Shown piece after piece: positions 10,637-21,699 of a stretch of 64,000 nucleotides of DNA. Below the pieces are notes generated by a model. The model saw only the letters and a list, made by a program, of their open reading frames with translations, did no database searches and was not told where the DNA came from. Within the stretch, counting starts at the first letter, position 1. Each line of letters starts with the position of its first letter. This DNA is from Petunia secreta. Taxonomy: Eukaryota; Streptophyta; Magnoliopsida; Solanales; Solanaceae. The stretch covers positions 6,262,001 to 6,326,000 of the forward strand of contig JARKIP010000033.1 of assembly GCA_029990175.1 (NCBI GenBank), in the 5' to 3' direction. The position numbers and the translations under genes are program-made.

Positions 10637-11993
10637 TGATAAGTTGGTATTTTACCAACTTAAAGGCTACTTTAAACTTTTCATTTTTAATCCAAAAGAA
10701 ACGTTATGTGCTATTAATACCATGAATGGCTTATTTTCAGGTTATGATGAGTTTATAAGAGTTGTTGCCTAAAAAGTGAAGCTAAAGAGCAAGAAGAGAG
10801 CCAAAGTATGTGAATTGAAATTGAGCAGAACAGGGCACCCCACCCTGATCAGATGGCGCCCTGCCTCCAGAGATATAGAGAATGCCAAGTCTAGAGTGAA
10901 AAGCGCGGCCCGCCCTAAAGCCTAGGCGAAGTGCCTCCTAGGAGACAGTGAGCTTGAAATTCTAAAGCTACAGAGGGCGCCCCGCCTCAAGAAATGGGTG
11001 GACCACCCTAGCCTGCAAAACAAAGAGTAAAATTAGCTAAGTCATGGAAGGGTGGATTGCCCCTTGTCCTTAGGCGGGCTGCCCATGGCATTTGTGTAAT
11101 TAAATTGCACCAATGTATAAGTAGAACAAGCTAGGTTTTAACACTATTCTATTTGATATTTCACATTCTACTCTAAAAAGCAAGGTTTGGAAGACAAGAT
11201 TCAAGGTTTCCATTAATTTGTAAGCTCCATATCTTGTACTTTTGAATCATTAATCTTATATCAAATATGCATTTCATGTTTGAATCCATTACACGTTATC
11301 ATTACATGTTTTTGTGTTTGATCCACCCCCAGTATGACTAGGTAAACTCATAACTAGGGGTGTAAACATGCTATAGGTAGTTATAAAACCAATGGGTGTT
11401 GCTTAGATTCACCAAACATAACATGTGTAATGATTATCGAACTCCCATTACATTACCATCAAAAACTTAGTATTCATGATATTGGGGTTTCATTTCTACT
11501 TTACTAGCTAAAGACTCAGGAGATATTAACTGGTGTAGATTAGCGGAATTGGCTAGGATTTAGATTTTTTTGCTAAGCTTACCTAACCCATATAAAAGAG
11601 ATTACACTTGGAAGAGGTCCTCTTTCTTTGGGTCCATGCGTTAGAGCATTATGTGCTTAACTGTCTCTTTGGCGAGCATAGTGAGGTAGACCCCTCTTAG
11701 GCCTGGCGGATTCTAGGGTAACCCATAGAATAACTCGACCATATTCATACTTGTGTTAGGTAGGGGAAACTACTTTATCTATTGATTGGACACTACTATT
11801 AGTTGTTTATACCCCTAGCTTCCTATTATAGAATCAATTACTTATTTTTAATTAATTGCTTTGTAGTTAATGATAGTTTTACAACAAACATTCCTATATC
11901 TAGGACACTTAACTAACAACAATTACCTATCTATTTGCAACTCTCTCACTTGAATTACTAGTTACCTTGGGAAATCGACTCCGACTCATATCA
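10637..11993 (+). repeat. LTR of the 7671-12020 element (about 1.36 kb)
   Basis: It begins TGATAAGTTGGTATTTTACC directly after the purine run GATTGGGGGAGT. It ends near GACTCATATCA at 11993, although the LTR may extend to about 12020. No second copy is present in the window, so the ends rest on motif recognition only. It contains GC-rich GGCGCCCTGCC-like tracts at about 10850-11000. Confidence 0.55.
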
Positions 11994-12049
11994 GGTATAT
12001 TTCTTTGATGACCGCTCCTCACCATTAATGGTGTGGGATTAATCGTAGA

Positions 12050-12960
12050 TCATTACGGCATAACTTGCTGAGCATCTCCCAACTGTGTGACAGAGGAAAT
12101 GAAGTTAGCTTCTCATCTGTAGGATGTATTATAAAGAACCTATACTTGCTTGAATGTTCAAGAAAGTGATTCACAGCTTTGGCACAAATGACTCGGACAT
12201 GCAAGTTTGTTACAGTTAAACAAGCTAGCATCCAAGGATCTAGTTCGTGGATTGCCTACCAAGAAGTTGAGGACATCAAGATATGTGATTTGTGTGTCGG
12301 GGGAAGCATGTGAGGTCTTCATTCAAATCGAAAAAAGTGGTTAGTACTTCCAAACCACTTGGGTTGGTGCACATGGATTTGTGTGGCCCAGTGAGAGTAA
12401 GGAGCAGTGAGGAAAAAGGTTTGTGCTGGTGATAGTTGATGCCTATTCGAGGTACATATGGACTCTATTTCTTACTTCAAAAGATGAGGCATTTGATAAC
12501 TTCAAGGATTGGGCCTGTATTGTGCAGAAGAAGCTGAGTTTTGAACTTGTGAGCATGAGATCTAATCATGGTACTAAAAAATACAAGGTTTGATGAGTAA
12601 TTGTATGGATCACAACTTCTCTGCACCATAGACCCCGCAAAAAAATGGTGCATTTGAAAGGAAGATTAGATCTTTAGATGATATGGCACGAGCCATGCTA
12701 CTGTCGAGTGGATTAGCAAAGAACTCTTGGGTTGAGGCAGTGAAAACGGCTTGCTATTTGTTAAATAGGTGCTCCATTAGAGAAATTCTTGACAAAACTC
12801 CATTTGAGTTGCTCAGAGGAAGGAAACCAAATATTGCACATCTAAGACCTTTTAGAGTGCAAGTATTTTGTTCACAAATATGGCAAAGAACCTCTGGGAA
12901 AATTTGATGCAAGAACTAATGAAGTTGTCTTTCTAGGATACTATAGTGCGTTGAAAAAAG
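12050..12960 (+). pseudogene. Copia GAG-pre-integrase and integrase remnant
   Basis: The conceptual translation gives LSISQLCDRGNEVSF, then the GxVRGLPTKKL-type linker, then GKRFVLVIVDAYSRYIW (first catalytic Asp of the DDE core is the D of IVDAYSR), followed by the SMRSNHGTK segment in which the second Asp of RSDHGT has become Asn. The late core (AFERKIRSLDDMARAMLLSS) and the C-terminal block NSWVEAVKTACYLLNRCSIR lie at 12650-12790 in an open frame. Several frameshifts and stops separate the pieces. Integrase would insert the cDNA; this copy cannot. Confidence 0.75.
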
Positions 12961-13329
12961 TGTTCATATGGTGTTTTATGAATCTGATATGGGGTTTACT
13001 AAAGGAGCAAGTGATGACCATGGAATAGGTCTTTCTCGAGAAGAATCAGCTGGAGACTCAGAGAACTGAAAAGAGAAAGAAGAACATCAAAGTTAAGAAT
13101 GACCTTCAACTCAGGCGAACAAGTAGTTAATATGTCAGAGGGAACATCAGATCAAGAAGATGAAAATGATGATGAGGCTGGTCCTACTCAAGGTTCTAAA
13201 GCAGGTCCTTCACAGCAGATACAACCAAAACCTTGGAAGCATCAAAATTCTCATCCATTGGAGAATGTTTTGTCTAAGCTGAACACATACATTTTGACAA
13301 AATCTACCTTGAAGAACTTCTGAGCATTT

Positions 13330-14650
13330 TTTGTGTTTCTTTGTGCTATAGGACCAAAGAATGTGAAGGAAGCATTAGAGGACCCATATTGGGTAATAAC
13401 CATGCGGGTAGAGTTACACCATTTTGAGAGGAGTAAAGTATGGCACTTGGTTCCTAGGCCAAAAGATATATCTATCATTAGAACCAAGTTGGTCTTCAGG
13501 AATAAGCTAGATGAGCATGGTATAGTCATGAGGAACAAAACTGGGTTGGTGGTTCAAGGGTATAGTAAGGAGGAAGGGATTGACTATGATGAGATCTTTT
13601 CACCTGTTGCTAGAATAGAAGCCATAAGGATTTTGATTGCTTTAGCTACTTACATGGAATTTACATTGTATTAGATGGATGTGAAAAGTGCATTCCTAAA
13701 TGACTATCTTAATGAAGAGGTGTAAGTTATTCGACCACCTTTTTTATGAGCAATGAGTTCCCTGATTATGTGTATAAACGTGGCAAAGCATTATATGGAT
13801 TGAAGTAGACACCTAGAGCTTGGTATAAGAGTTTGTATGTGTTCATACTCAAAAATGGCTTTACAAGAGGCAAAATAGACAACACCGTGTTCCCGAGAAA
13901 GAAAGTCAAGGACCTGCTTGTAGTTCAAGTTAATATTGATGACATCATTTTTTGAGCCACTGGTGAGAACCTGTGCAAAAAAATTGAAGAGTTGATGGAA
14001 AGTAAATTAGAGATGAGCATGATGGTGTCTGGGTTCTTACTCAAAAATTGATTTACAAGTGGAAAATAGACAACATGAAAGCCAAGGACCTGCTTATAGT
14101 TCAAGTTTATGTTGATGATATCATTTTTTGAGCCACTAATGAGAACCTGTGCAAGGAATTTGCTGAGTTGTTCCTAGAACAAAGCTGGACTTAGACGAAA
14201 CTAGTCCTTTCACGGATGAAACTAAGTATAGCGGAATCATTGGTTCTTTCTTCTATTTTATAGAGAGTCATCTAGACATTGTCTACAGTGTGTGATTATG
14301 TGCTAAATTTCAGTCCAAGCCTAAGAAGTCTCACTTTTAAGCTGTTGGAGGATATTGAGGTATCTGAAAAGATCTCAATACTAATGCATGCGGTACCCCA
14401 GGAGAGGTATGAGTTGATTGAATTGGCAGATGCTGACTATGCTAGTCATTTGGTTGGTAAAAAGAGCCCCTTCAGGAATGACACATCTACTAGGTCCTTG
14501 GCTGGTTTCTTGGGCTATAAAGAAGAAAAATTTGGTGGACCTCTCCACATCTGAAGCTAAATATGTTGTTGATGCTTCTTGTTGTTCTCAATTGCTTTGG
14601 ATCAAACAACTGGAGGATTTTGGAATCAAAAGTGGACCAGTGTTGTGAAT
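13330..14650 (+). pseudogene. Copia reverse transcriptase and RNase H remnant
   Basis: An open stretch (13333-13674) carries the reverse transcriptase entry: [55 protein letters not shown]. The frame then stops at TAG where the typical LYQMDVKSAFLN follows (LY, stop, MDVKSAFLND). The polymerase motif appears twice, as NIDDIIF near 13940 and YVDDIIF near 14110, because of a local duplication. RNase H follows in shifting frames (LVDLSTSEAKYV near 14530, LLWIKQLEDFGIK near 14600). The catalytic Asp pair is kept but the enzyme is destroyed by stops and frameshifts. Confidence 0.75.
13842..14170 (+). repeat. Tandem duplication of the reverse transcriptase active-site segment (period 192 bp)
   Basis: Unit 1 (13842-14033) and unit 2 (14034-about 14170) both run TTC-TACTCAAAAAT..., AAAATAGACAACA, CAAGGACCTGCTT, GATGA-ATCATTTTTTGAGCC and GAGAACCTGTGCAA. 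They differ by scattered substitutions and small deletions. Both share the same stop codon after ATCATTTTT, so the stop predates the duplication. Confidence 0.75.
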
Positions 14651-14659
14651 ATTGCCAAG

Positions 14660-15381
14660 AACCTAGTCTAACATAAGACAACCTATGAATTATTGTGGGC
14701 CTGAGGATCAAATTGCTGTGAACAGAGTACAGTTTAAGAGAAACGGGTTGGAGTTGGGGATGACTAAAATACACGGATGACCCAGGACCTTATTCTCCTA
14801 ATGATTGGCTAGTAAAGTTTCTTAAAGTTATTTGTTTGAATTTTGTTAGTATAGTCCACTCTAAATTTTATATTATACATAATACGCATGATTATTTAAG
14901 TTTACACTTGTAATTTTGTCTAATGTGGCCCCATCTAGGGATACATGCACAAGTAAGGAATCGTGGAAGAAAGGAAGAACCATGTCAAGGCATACAAAAA
15001 TTTGATTTCTTGGTGAATTTAAATTGTCATATATATGCATTATCAATGATTTCTTGTGTAACCACACTAAATACTCGCCAGCATTTCAAATTCAAGTACA
15101 CTTTTTAAATTTGAACCCTTTCGCACTTGAAAAAGGAATCATAATTACTCTATTTGTTTAAATGGTCACATTATCACCTTTCCCGATTCCCAAACTCCTT
15201 AAAAGTTGTTTTCCTTTTCAATCTATCATTACTTTTTTTCCCAAAAGTGAAACAACTCTCATTCTCTCTAATTCTGTTCGTCAATACCCTAGACAAACAT
15301 AAAATTTTCTTGATCGTTATTCAAAATTCCCAAAAATTCCCATAGTGTGTCAACCACAAAAATAATCTCCTTCACCCATTG
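14660..15381 (+). other. Non-coding stretch behind Copia RNase H
   Basis: AT-rich sequence with no supported gene. It holds the worn end of pol (to about 14830) and an unclassified spacer. The short ORFs at 14873-15345 show no family motif. It borders the Harbinger-type element at 15382. Confidence 0.4.
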
Positions 15382-16305
15382 AGGCCTGTTTGGCCAAGCT
15401 GCTAAAAACTGCTTATTTTGAAAAGTACTTTTTCTAAAAGTACTTTACATAATAAGCAGTTTGTGTTTGGCCAACTTATTTGAGAAGTATTTTTCTCTGT
15501 ATTAGATAAACATATTGTGTTTGGCCAGTATTTTAAAAAAGTACTTTTGCATATCAAATTACGAATAAGGATATTAAAATTCTTTTTTACATTTGGTATT
15601 ATGTATTAGTAGTAATTACTTACTTTTGACAAGATGATTTATCAAAACACATCATTCAAAATTTATCATAAAAATCACTTGTTAAAATATTATATATTGA
15701 AAATTAATCATGAAAAAAAATAAGTAGTATCACTCATACAGGACCATAATTCTCAACAATTTCATCCCTAACAGAAGAAGACTTGTCCTGCAGTTCTGAA
15801 GGAATGTCAGAAGGTCCATCTCCTTCATTAAACTCTGACACAAGGTCTTTATTAACATAATTGTTAAAATTCTCATGTGGAAGAACTTCGTCGTATGAAA
15901 TTATGTATAGCCATAGTACTTGTAACAAGATGAACCTGAGTATTAAACTTGAAAGAAGGCATTGAGCGTAAAATAGCAAATCTATTTTTCCAGACTCCAA
16001 ATGTTCTTTCAATTGTACATCTCAGGCTGGAATGAAAATATTTGGAGAGAGATATGAGTTTAATTAATGAGGAATAATTTGGTAAATACGAATTTTTGGT
16101 AAGGATATTATTGTCTTGAAAAAATTAATAAACTGCTTCTGCTTCTACTTTTTGGAAGAAGCAGAAATTTCTAGCTTCTTCTAAACAGCAGAAAAACTGC
16201 TTCTGCTGAAACCAAAAGTACTTTTATTTATTGGCCAAACAGCTAAAATTTCAAAAAAAGTACTTTTTTTCTTTTTGCTCTAAAGAAGCTTGGCCAAACA
16301 TGCTA
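15382..16305 (-). mobile_element. PIF/Harbinger-type element with transposase remnant
   Basis: The ends are inverted repeats: AGGCCTGTTTGGCCAAGCTGCT on the left and, read inward from the right, TAGCATGTTTGGCCAAGCTTCT. Subterminal TAAAAGTACTTT-like motifs occur on both sides. It carries the tail of a Harbinger-type transposase (15889-16020). I found no clear 3-bp target duplication (TTG against TAA), so the exact ends are uncertain. At 0.9 kb it is a deletion derivative. Confidence 0.65.
15889..16020 (-). pseudogene. Harbinger-type (DDE_Tnp_4) transposase C-terminal fragment
   Basis: The minus-strand frame reads CTIERTFGVWKNRFAILRSM and then VTSTMAIHNFIRR. This is the well-known end of plant Harbinger transposases (IERxFGVLKxRFxIL ... 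CxxLHNFIR) and contains the last acidic residue of the catalytic triad (E of IER). Only about 45 codons remain; the rest of the gene is deleted. The longer 92-residue frame overlapping here (16012-15734) is in another phase and is not the transposase. Confidence 0.7.
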
Positions 16306-16308
16306 TAA

Positions 16309-17792
16309 GTCTTCAAAGCCAAAATTTTCTTTAAGAATTACCAAGAAACCCGAGACGAGTGCAGCAAGCTTGTCCCAAAACATTACCAAGAAGAAAATAC
16401 GGGTAAAAAGGAAAATCTCTAAATCAGAGACTGAAGAACCTGTGTCTCAAATAGACAGTGCATCAGAAATTTTAGTTTGGTCTGATAATGTTCTTAAAGA
16501 GGTAACACCTGATTCTACTATATTTCAGCTCTGTAGTGCATGAAACAGTCTTGAGCTCTGAGAAAATTGCAATTGAAAAATTAGTGACAGGGTTAGATGA
16601 ACTTATAGAATCTGTAACTTGTGATGGGTCTGGTAGTGTAGAAAAGAGGGGGAATGTTATGCATATAGAATCTGGTTAATTTGATGTAAAGTCTGTTAAA
16701 GTGGTTGTAGAATTGGTTAAAGCGGTTAAGTCTATGGGTTCTCAAAAAGGCCCAGTCGATGAACATAGTTCGGAGGCTGTTCCTTCTGAGATTGTGAAGG
16801 AGAGTGTGGTTGTTAGTAAACCAATTGAAGCAGGAAAAGGAACTGTTGAGCTTAGCAAAGGATCTGCAAAGGTCAGCTCCTACGACAACTGATGATGCAG
16901 AAATTGATTGGTCGAAGTCTGAAGAAGGGAATCTGGATGGAGAGGAAGAGACACAGAAAGTTGAAGTGCCTAAAAAAAGAAATAGTAAAAGAAAGTATGG
17001 TGAGGAAGCGGAGGAAAAGGTAGATGAGGATGATGCTGTGTTTGTTAGTGAGAAGAAACAGGTAGTGGAGAAACCTGTGAGGGGGAAGAAGAGAAAATTA
17101 GTGAAAGAATGAAAGGTTGGACAAACTATGGGACTTGTTAATGAAAGCAGTGATGATGGAGGTAATAAAGGTGATGTCTCTGAGTCTGGGGAGAAAGAAC
17201 AACATGTGGTGGCTAGAGGAGGAAGGAAGACAGCCAAAACTTCGGCCCTGAAGCAGTAAGAGGAAAAGTTTGAGAAGTTTACTACAAAGAAGAAAGCAAA
17301 AAAGGCAGCAAAGAACCTACTTCTTTAAAGGAGGACTTCCTACAGGAGGAAGAAACTGAAAATGCTGAGAAGTTCGTATATCCAGATGATTTTGATTCTG
17401 GTGAAAGTTCTCCCCATCCTAGGAAGCAGCCCATTGACAAAGGTGACTTCTTTGCAGGAAAGCATCTGCTTGCTGGAAGCATATTGTCTGATCAGGATGA
17501 GTGCAAATGAATGGATTGATTGAAAAGATCACCATTCAAGGTTGGGCAAGGTTGTTCTCTAGGGATGACAGATATGTGTTTGTAGAGGAAGTAAGAGAAG
17601 TTTTTATACATTGTAGTGTTGTGGGAAAGAGAGTGTACTCCACTTTAAATAGTGCGGAGATTGAGTTTGGGAAAATTGAGTTGGGAGTAATCTTGGGTAT
17701 GCCTGCTGCTGGTTATTGCAGGTACAAGAAGTTGGAATGGCCCAAGAAAACTGATGGAATTATTCCCATTGAGGAAACAAGGAAATTTCTTG
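16309..17792 (+). pseudogene. Env-like / plant transposon protein-like ORF remnant of the Copia element
   Basis: The first two thirds encode a highly charged region rich in Lys and Glu, such as EIDWSKSEEGNLDGEEE and KRNSKRKYGEEAEEKVDEDD, with basic nuclear-signal-like patches (RGKKRKLVKE). Stops and frame changes occur at about 16892, 17112 and 17258. The last third (17501-17792) is open: GLIEKITIQGWARLFSRDD, VFVEEVREVFIHCSV and FGKIELGVILGMPAAG, which resembles the N-terminal half of the putative plant transposon protein domain. It is cut at 17792 by Tat copy B. An extra ORF in this place is known from Sireviruses, where it is called env-like. I see no signal peptide or membrane segment. Confidence 0.5.
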
Positions 17793-17938
17793 TGTTTAGG
17801 CCTAAATTTGGTCGTTTAGGTAAAACAATGAAATTTGTTAGAGGGTCACAAGCAATACGGTAAAAATAAAGTAAAATACTAGAAATAAATAGAGAAATAA
17901 ATAGATAAGAAAGTAAAGAGTATTATTCCTTGAGAAAA

Positions 17939-19032
17939 GTCGCTAGAGATCGAGGATTTTCAGGTTCCAAATGAAGCTTCTCGTCATACCGCTGGTGCAG
18001 GGCATTCCATATCGTCATCGGATGTTGAGTAAGACTCCATTGTAACTCCCGAGTGGCTAATAAACTTATGAATTTCAGGCTCTTGCCAAAACCTACCACA
18101 TCAATATTGTCGGGAACCAGAGGGAGCTCCATGTGTTCCCTCTAAAATATCTCTAGATAGCCTTTCAGCAGCTCACCGTCGCATTGCCGGATCTCAAAGA
18201 TATCGTCTATGCGCTTCTCTCGCTTACGAGCTCTGGAATGTGCGTTCTTGAACAAATCTTGCATCTTGGTAAATGACTCGACTGACCCCATTGGTAGCGG
18301 AGTGTACCATGCAAGGGCGCCTTTAGTTTAAGTTAAGCCTAATCTCTTCACCAGAGCAGATTGGGGTTCTTCTTCAGTAATCTCATTACTTTTGACGACT
18401 GTATAATAAGTAGCGATGTGCTCGTCCGAATCAATAGTTCCATCGTATTTGAGGTTATCCGGCAGGCGAAAATGTTTAGTTACGTGGACCGGTGCAATGC
18501 TCGCTTTGTATGCATATTTATTGAATATTTTCTCATCTATAGCGGTAACCTGAGGAGGAGCACCCAGCACGTTACCGATCCGATTGTGGATGGGCTTCAT
18601 CTCCTTCAGGATGTCCTAAATGACAGGTGTTCCTTCGAGACCTTATTGCTGGCTGCGGTAGAGCTTCCAAGGATAGCCTCTATGTTGAGTCTTCGATTGG
18701 GAATGGAGGCCGGTATTCATTCATGAGCACTGATCACTGCGGGGATGCTGGCTTCTGAGACGATCCAGCGAAGATCGCTCCCAACTTCGAGGCCATGTTT
18801 TCAACCATGTTGGCCGAGTTTTCCTAAGCCCATTCTTCCTGGGTTATGAAGTGATCAACAAGGAAATCTTTGAGCCTGGAGTTGTTTCTGTGTGGTTGAT
18901 CGTCCTCGCCGTCACGTCCTACAGAGATTGGATCTCTGGTAGGGACCTTTGACTGTCACTTAGGATCGTTGGGATCCTTTGTGGTATCATCTACTGCATC
19001 AGCAGTGTTTTTTTTAACGTTGTTGTCAGACA
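17939..19032 (-). pseudogene. gag: gag of Tat copy B, decayed
   Basis: It starts with MSDNNVKKNTADAVDD (minus strand, from about 19032), matching MSDDSSNVPKNTTDIVDESV of copy C. Open pieces follow at 18600-18328 (HFRLPDNLKYDGTIDSDEHI, a Tat gag hallmark) and 18132-17923 (MELPLVPDNIDVVGFGKSLK, then WNALHQRYDEKL). The frame has several stops and is cut off before the zinc knuckle. It is the best-preserved example here of the middle of this gag. Confidence 0.7.
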
Positions 19033-19060
19033 TAGTTATGTTTTTTCCTTCGTAGAAACC

Positions 19061-19568
19061 TATATGTCTAAATTTGGTCGTCTAGGTTAAACAATTAAAT
19101 TTGAAAGAGGGTCATAAGCAAAATGGTTAATAAGAAGGAAAATATACGGAATAGAGAGAAAAAGTAATAGATAAGAAAGTAAATAGTATTATTCCTTGAG
19201 AATCGCAAGATCCAGTGTGAATCGCTTGAGCGTAAAATGCAATGGTAAGAGGGGTATTTAAATACAATGGTAAGAGGGGTATTTATAGCTATGATTTACC
19301 CGGCCATAATTATGGTAAAAACACAAAGACTAATGAGGTCGTGTGCCTATATACTCAAGGCGGTGGTATATACAAAATCCTAACTAGGAGACTGTCAACC
19401 CTAAGGCGGCGGGATGTATACCTTGCACCTATGCCCCTAGCGGCTGAGCGGACGTGCTTTGATGAGCAGGCGTATATCCTTTGTGCCCACTGACTTGTAA
19501 GCTAAGTCTTGTCTCGCCAGCAGAACTCGTATCCTCATAATCATAGGTGGCGTATTTTTGCCCACACA
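19061..19568 (-). repeat. 5' LTR of Tat copy B
   Basis: On the minus strand it begins TGTGTGGGCAAAAATACGCC (19568 downward) and ends near TAGACATA (about 19061). It carries a duplicated 33-bp segment (AATGGTAAGAGGGGTATTTA twice at 19240-19286) next to the TATA box. It is homologous to the LTRs at 7231, 40953 and 56553. Confidence 0.8.
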
Positions 19569-20104
19569 ATATTGAATAACCCATTGTTGATCCAGTTGCG
19601 TTGAAGGTTCTTAAATAATTTAGTTGCGTTGAAGTTATTATAAATTGATACCTATCTGCTTATTCTAGAAGCATTGTATAAGGTGATTCTTGTGAAAAAA
19701 TAACCTATAAAAGCTAGAGTGTAGCTTTGAAAGTTGTAGGGTCTAGAGTATAGCCCCTTGATTATAGAGTCTGTAACCTAAAAACTTGCTATTGTGTTAG
19801 TGAAATTGTTCACAAAATCCCAAAGCTGGGTCATAGTTTTTCTCCCTTGAGCAAGGACTTCTTCATGTAAAATCCTTGTGTTCTTTAGTTTTTGTTATTT
19901 TCTTTGTGGTTTATTTTATCAGTAGAAGGAACTAGGCAAGAATCTAGTTCTTAAAGCAAAGAGCTTCTGTTATTTTCTTTGTGGTTCGTATTATCAGTAG
20001 AAGGAACTAGGCAAGAATATAGTTCTTACAACTAAGAGCAAAGTTCTTCAGAAAAATCGACAGACACTATTCAACCCCCCTTCTAGTGTCCTGAATAGGT
20101 GCGT
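19569..20104 (+). repeat. 3' LTR fragment of the Sirevirus-like Copia element
   Basis: The segment ends GACACTATTCAACCCCCCTTCTAGTG near 20090, like the LTR end of the other Copia (GGACACTATTCACCCCCTTCTAGTG, minus strand, about 40790). Upstream it shares TTGAGCAAGGA-TT-TTCA-GTAAAA. An internal 80-bp stretch containing GTAGAAGGAACTAGGCAAGA is present twice (19900-20050). The 5' part of the LTR was lost at the junction with Tat copy B. Confidence 0.6.
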
Positions 20105-20501
20105 CTTTTGAAAATGTTTTGGTAAGGGATTACAAGCTAATGTTGGTACTATCTGTGATTAAGATTATAAAATGCTTCGAACAATAGCTGCCAGCTTATT
20201 TCTATTTAATGGTATAATCATTAGTAAAACTCCGTTAGTGTCTCTGAGAACTAAGAAAGTTAGAAACTTCTATTTGTCTTGTAATATTCGATGGAATACA
20301 TCGAGCTCCGTCAATCAGCAATCTTGATTAACATCATAGATGATTGATAGTACCCAAAATTCAGGTCCCAAAAAATGTGATCACACCCATCAAAGTTCTT
20401 GGCTTGGAAATTGAAATTCACAACAAACCACAGCTCCACTTCCTTGACGTTTATCATGACTTTATGTTGGAATAGCTGGATATTCGAACATGCATTTATT
20501 T
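20105..20501. other. Unclassified sequence left of the CRM-like element
   Basis: About 400 bases of AT-rich sequence without supported gene, RNA or repeat. It joins the sequence at 27875 if the CRM-like element and one copy of its target duplication are removed, so it belongs to the pre-insertion host DNA. Confidence 0.5.
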
Positions 20502-20506
20502 GATGT

Positions 20507-21263
20507 TAATGCACCCGATGCCCGACTAAACCGTTTACAAGGAGCCAAGCACGGGGGTTGCAGTGATGCAGTCCATGTTTGCTCAGTTTGAGCTGCTGGG
20601 GCAAGTGTTGGAAGCTTCAGGGCAGTTCTACCTACATTCTGCCTCAGAAACTGAAAATGTTCATCGGGATCGTGAGTACACAGACACTATCGCGAAGGTC
20701 CAAAAAGAAGACCTACGCGATCGCGAGCAGCCAGACGCGATCACGGAAGGAGAGAACGCAGAGAAGCATGATCGCGCGTCCACAGACGCGATCGCGCAAG
20801 AGGCTGGTTGAGGACTCTCCCCTGCGCAATTACGAGACCATAGCTGCGATCGCGAGGCTTTGGCTAATTGCTCAGCGTGATAGCGCTCATTCCTGCGCGA
20901 ACGCGCTGAGACGAGGATCAGAAGCCCATTTCTGCCTAATGACTTTGAAGACCCATTGTTAAGGGGCAATTAAGAAAATTGAGCCACACTATATAAGTTA
21001 ATATTGTCATTAGTTTACTTAGTTTTTGATGAAATTTGATAAAGTGAGGAATTATGCTAAGCTTGTTTGCTTAAGTACACTAATCATCCTTGATTTACAA
21101 TTAGCTTTAACTAATTGAGGATCAATTAGTATTTTTTTGTTTAGACAATTAAGGGGGTAATTAGGCTATCTTTCCCTAATTTACTTCCTTAATTCTTTCT
21201 AAATCAATTGGATCTTACTTTCAATATTGTTATTTTTATTTTGTGTCTTTAATTTTCGTATTA
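20507..21263 (+). repeat. 5' LTR of the CRM-like element (757 bp)
   Basis: It starts TAATGCACCCGATGCCCG (the 3' LTR has TGATGCAACTCGATGCCCG, so the terminal TG has mutated) and ends TTTTCGTATTA at 21263. It matches the 3' LTR along its length with many substitutions, so the insertion is not recent. It contains several copies or worn copies of the palindrome CGCGATCGCG and a TATA-like ACTATATAAGTTA at about 20988. Confidence 0.85.
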
Positions 21264-21282
21264 TTTGGTATCAGAACTGGAT
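21264..21282 (+). other. Primer-binding site of the CRM-like element
   Basis: TTTGGTATCAGAACTGG directly follows the 5' LTR. TGGTATCAGA is the complement of the 3' end of initiator tRNA-Met, the usual primer of chromoviruses; the last bases deviate. Confidence 0.7.
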
Positions 21283-21699
21283 TAGTTTTTGTTCTTACAA
21301 TCACTAACCTAAATTTTTTCCTCAAATTACAAAAAAAAAAAAAAAAAAATGATCAAAAATCAAAAATCCAAAATCCAAAAATATGAGTCTTAGGTTTAGG
21401 TTTCTTTTGGGTGAAATTTTTATTACCAATTGAAGATATTGTTGTCTAGAAGCTATTCCAAAAAGGAATTGAACAAACAACAACAATTTGGGTGTTGATT
21501 TGAAGATTGAAAAATTAGGGTTCTTCATCAAGAAATTGGGGCTTTTGAAATTGGTTGTTGATATTGAAGATTCAACTACTGGGATTTGTTCACGGACCAA
21601 CAAGGAACATAAATCTCAAATTTGGAGCAAAAACACGGTGGTTTGTGAAGATTCAAGTGGAAAAGAGAGTTTGAAAATCGGGTTCTGCTTCAAGCCCAG

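Larger units (their letters stand above)
7671..12020 (+). mobile_element. 3' part of a decayed Gypsy-like LTR retrotransposon
   Basis: No 5' LTR or pol domain is seen. The fragment starts right after the copy A LTR. It holds a decayed plant-transposon-protein type ORF (7774-8412), about 2.2 kb of non-coding AT-rich 3' sequence, a polypurine-like GATTGGGGGAGT (10625-10636) and one LTR beginning TGATAAGTTGG. The order is the one seen in Athila/Tat-like plant elements that carry an extra ORF behind pol. The right border against the Copia element at about 12040 is only approximate. Confidence 0.6.
17793..19568 (-). mobile_element. Tat-type Gypsy element, collapsed copy B
   Basis: On the minus strand: 5' LTR (19061-19568), gag (about 19030-17940), then directly a 146-bp piece of the 3' LTR (17793-17938). 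Everything between gag and the LTR tail is missing. The break lies at TTCTCAAGG, a sequence present at the LTR side (TCAAGGAATAA) and at the gag side, so deletion by short homology is likely. The primer-binding stretch between LTR and gag start present in copy C is missing here. No clear 5-bp target duplication is visible. Confidence 0.75.
12040..20104 (+). mobile_element. Sirevirus-like Copia retrotransposon, 5' truncated and interrupted
   Basis: Order on the + strand: end of GAG-pre-integrase (12050-12250), integrase (12300-12960), reverse transcriptase (13330-14200), RNase H (14330-14650), a charged env-like region (16309-17792) and a 3' LTR end (19569-20104). A Harbinger-type element (15382-16305) and Tat copy B (17793-19568) interrupt it. 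An extra ORF behind RNase H is a known trait of Sireviruses. All coding parts are broken. The missing 5' part was lost or lies beyond the Gypsy-like LTR on the left. Confidence 0.65.

Noticed and set aside
20670..20910. GCGATCGC repeats suggesting cyanobacterial DNA (HIP1 motif) or contamination
   Set aside because: The motif lies inside both LTRs and the leader of one plant retrotransposon with target duplication, so it is part of the element.
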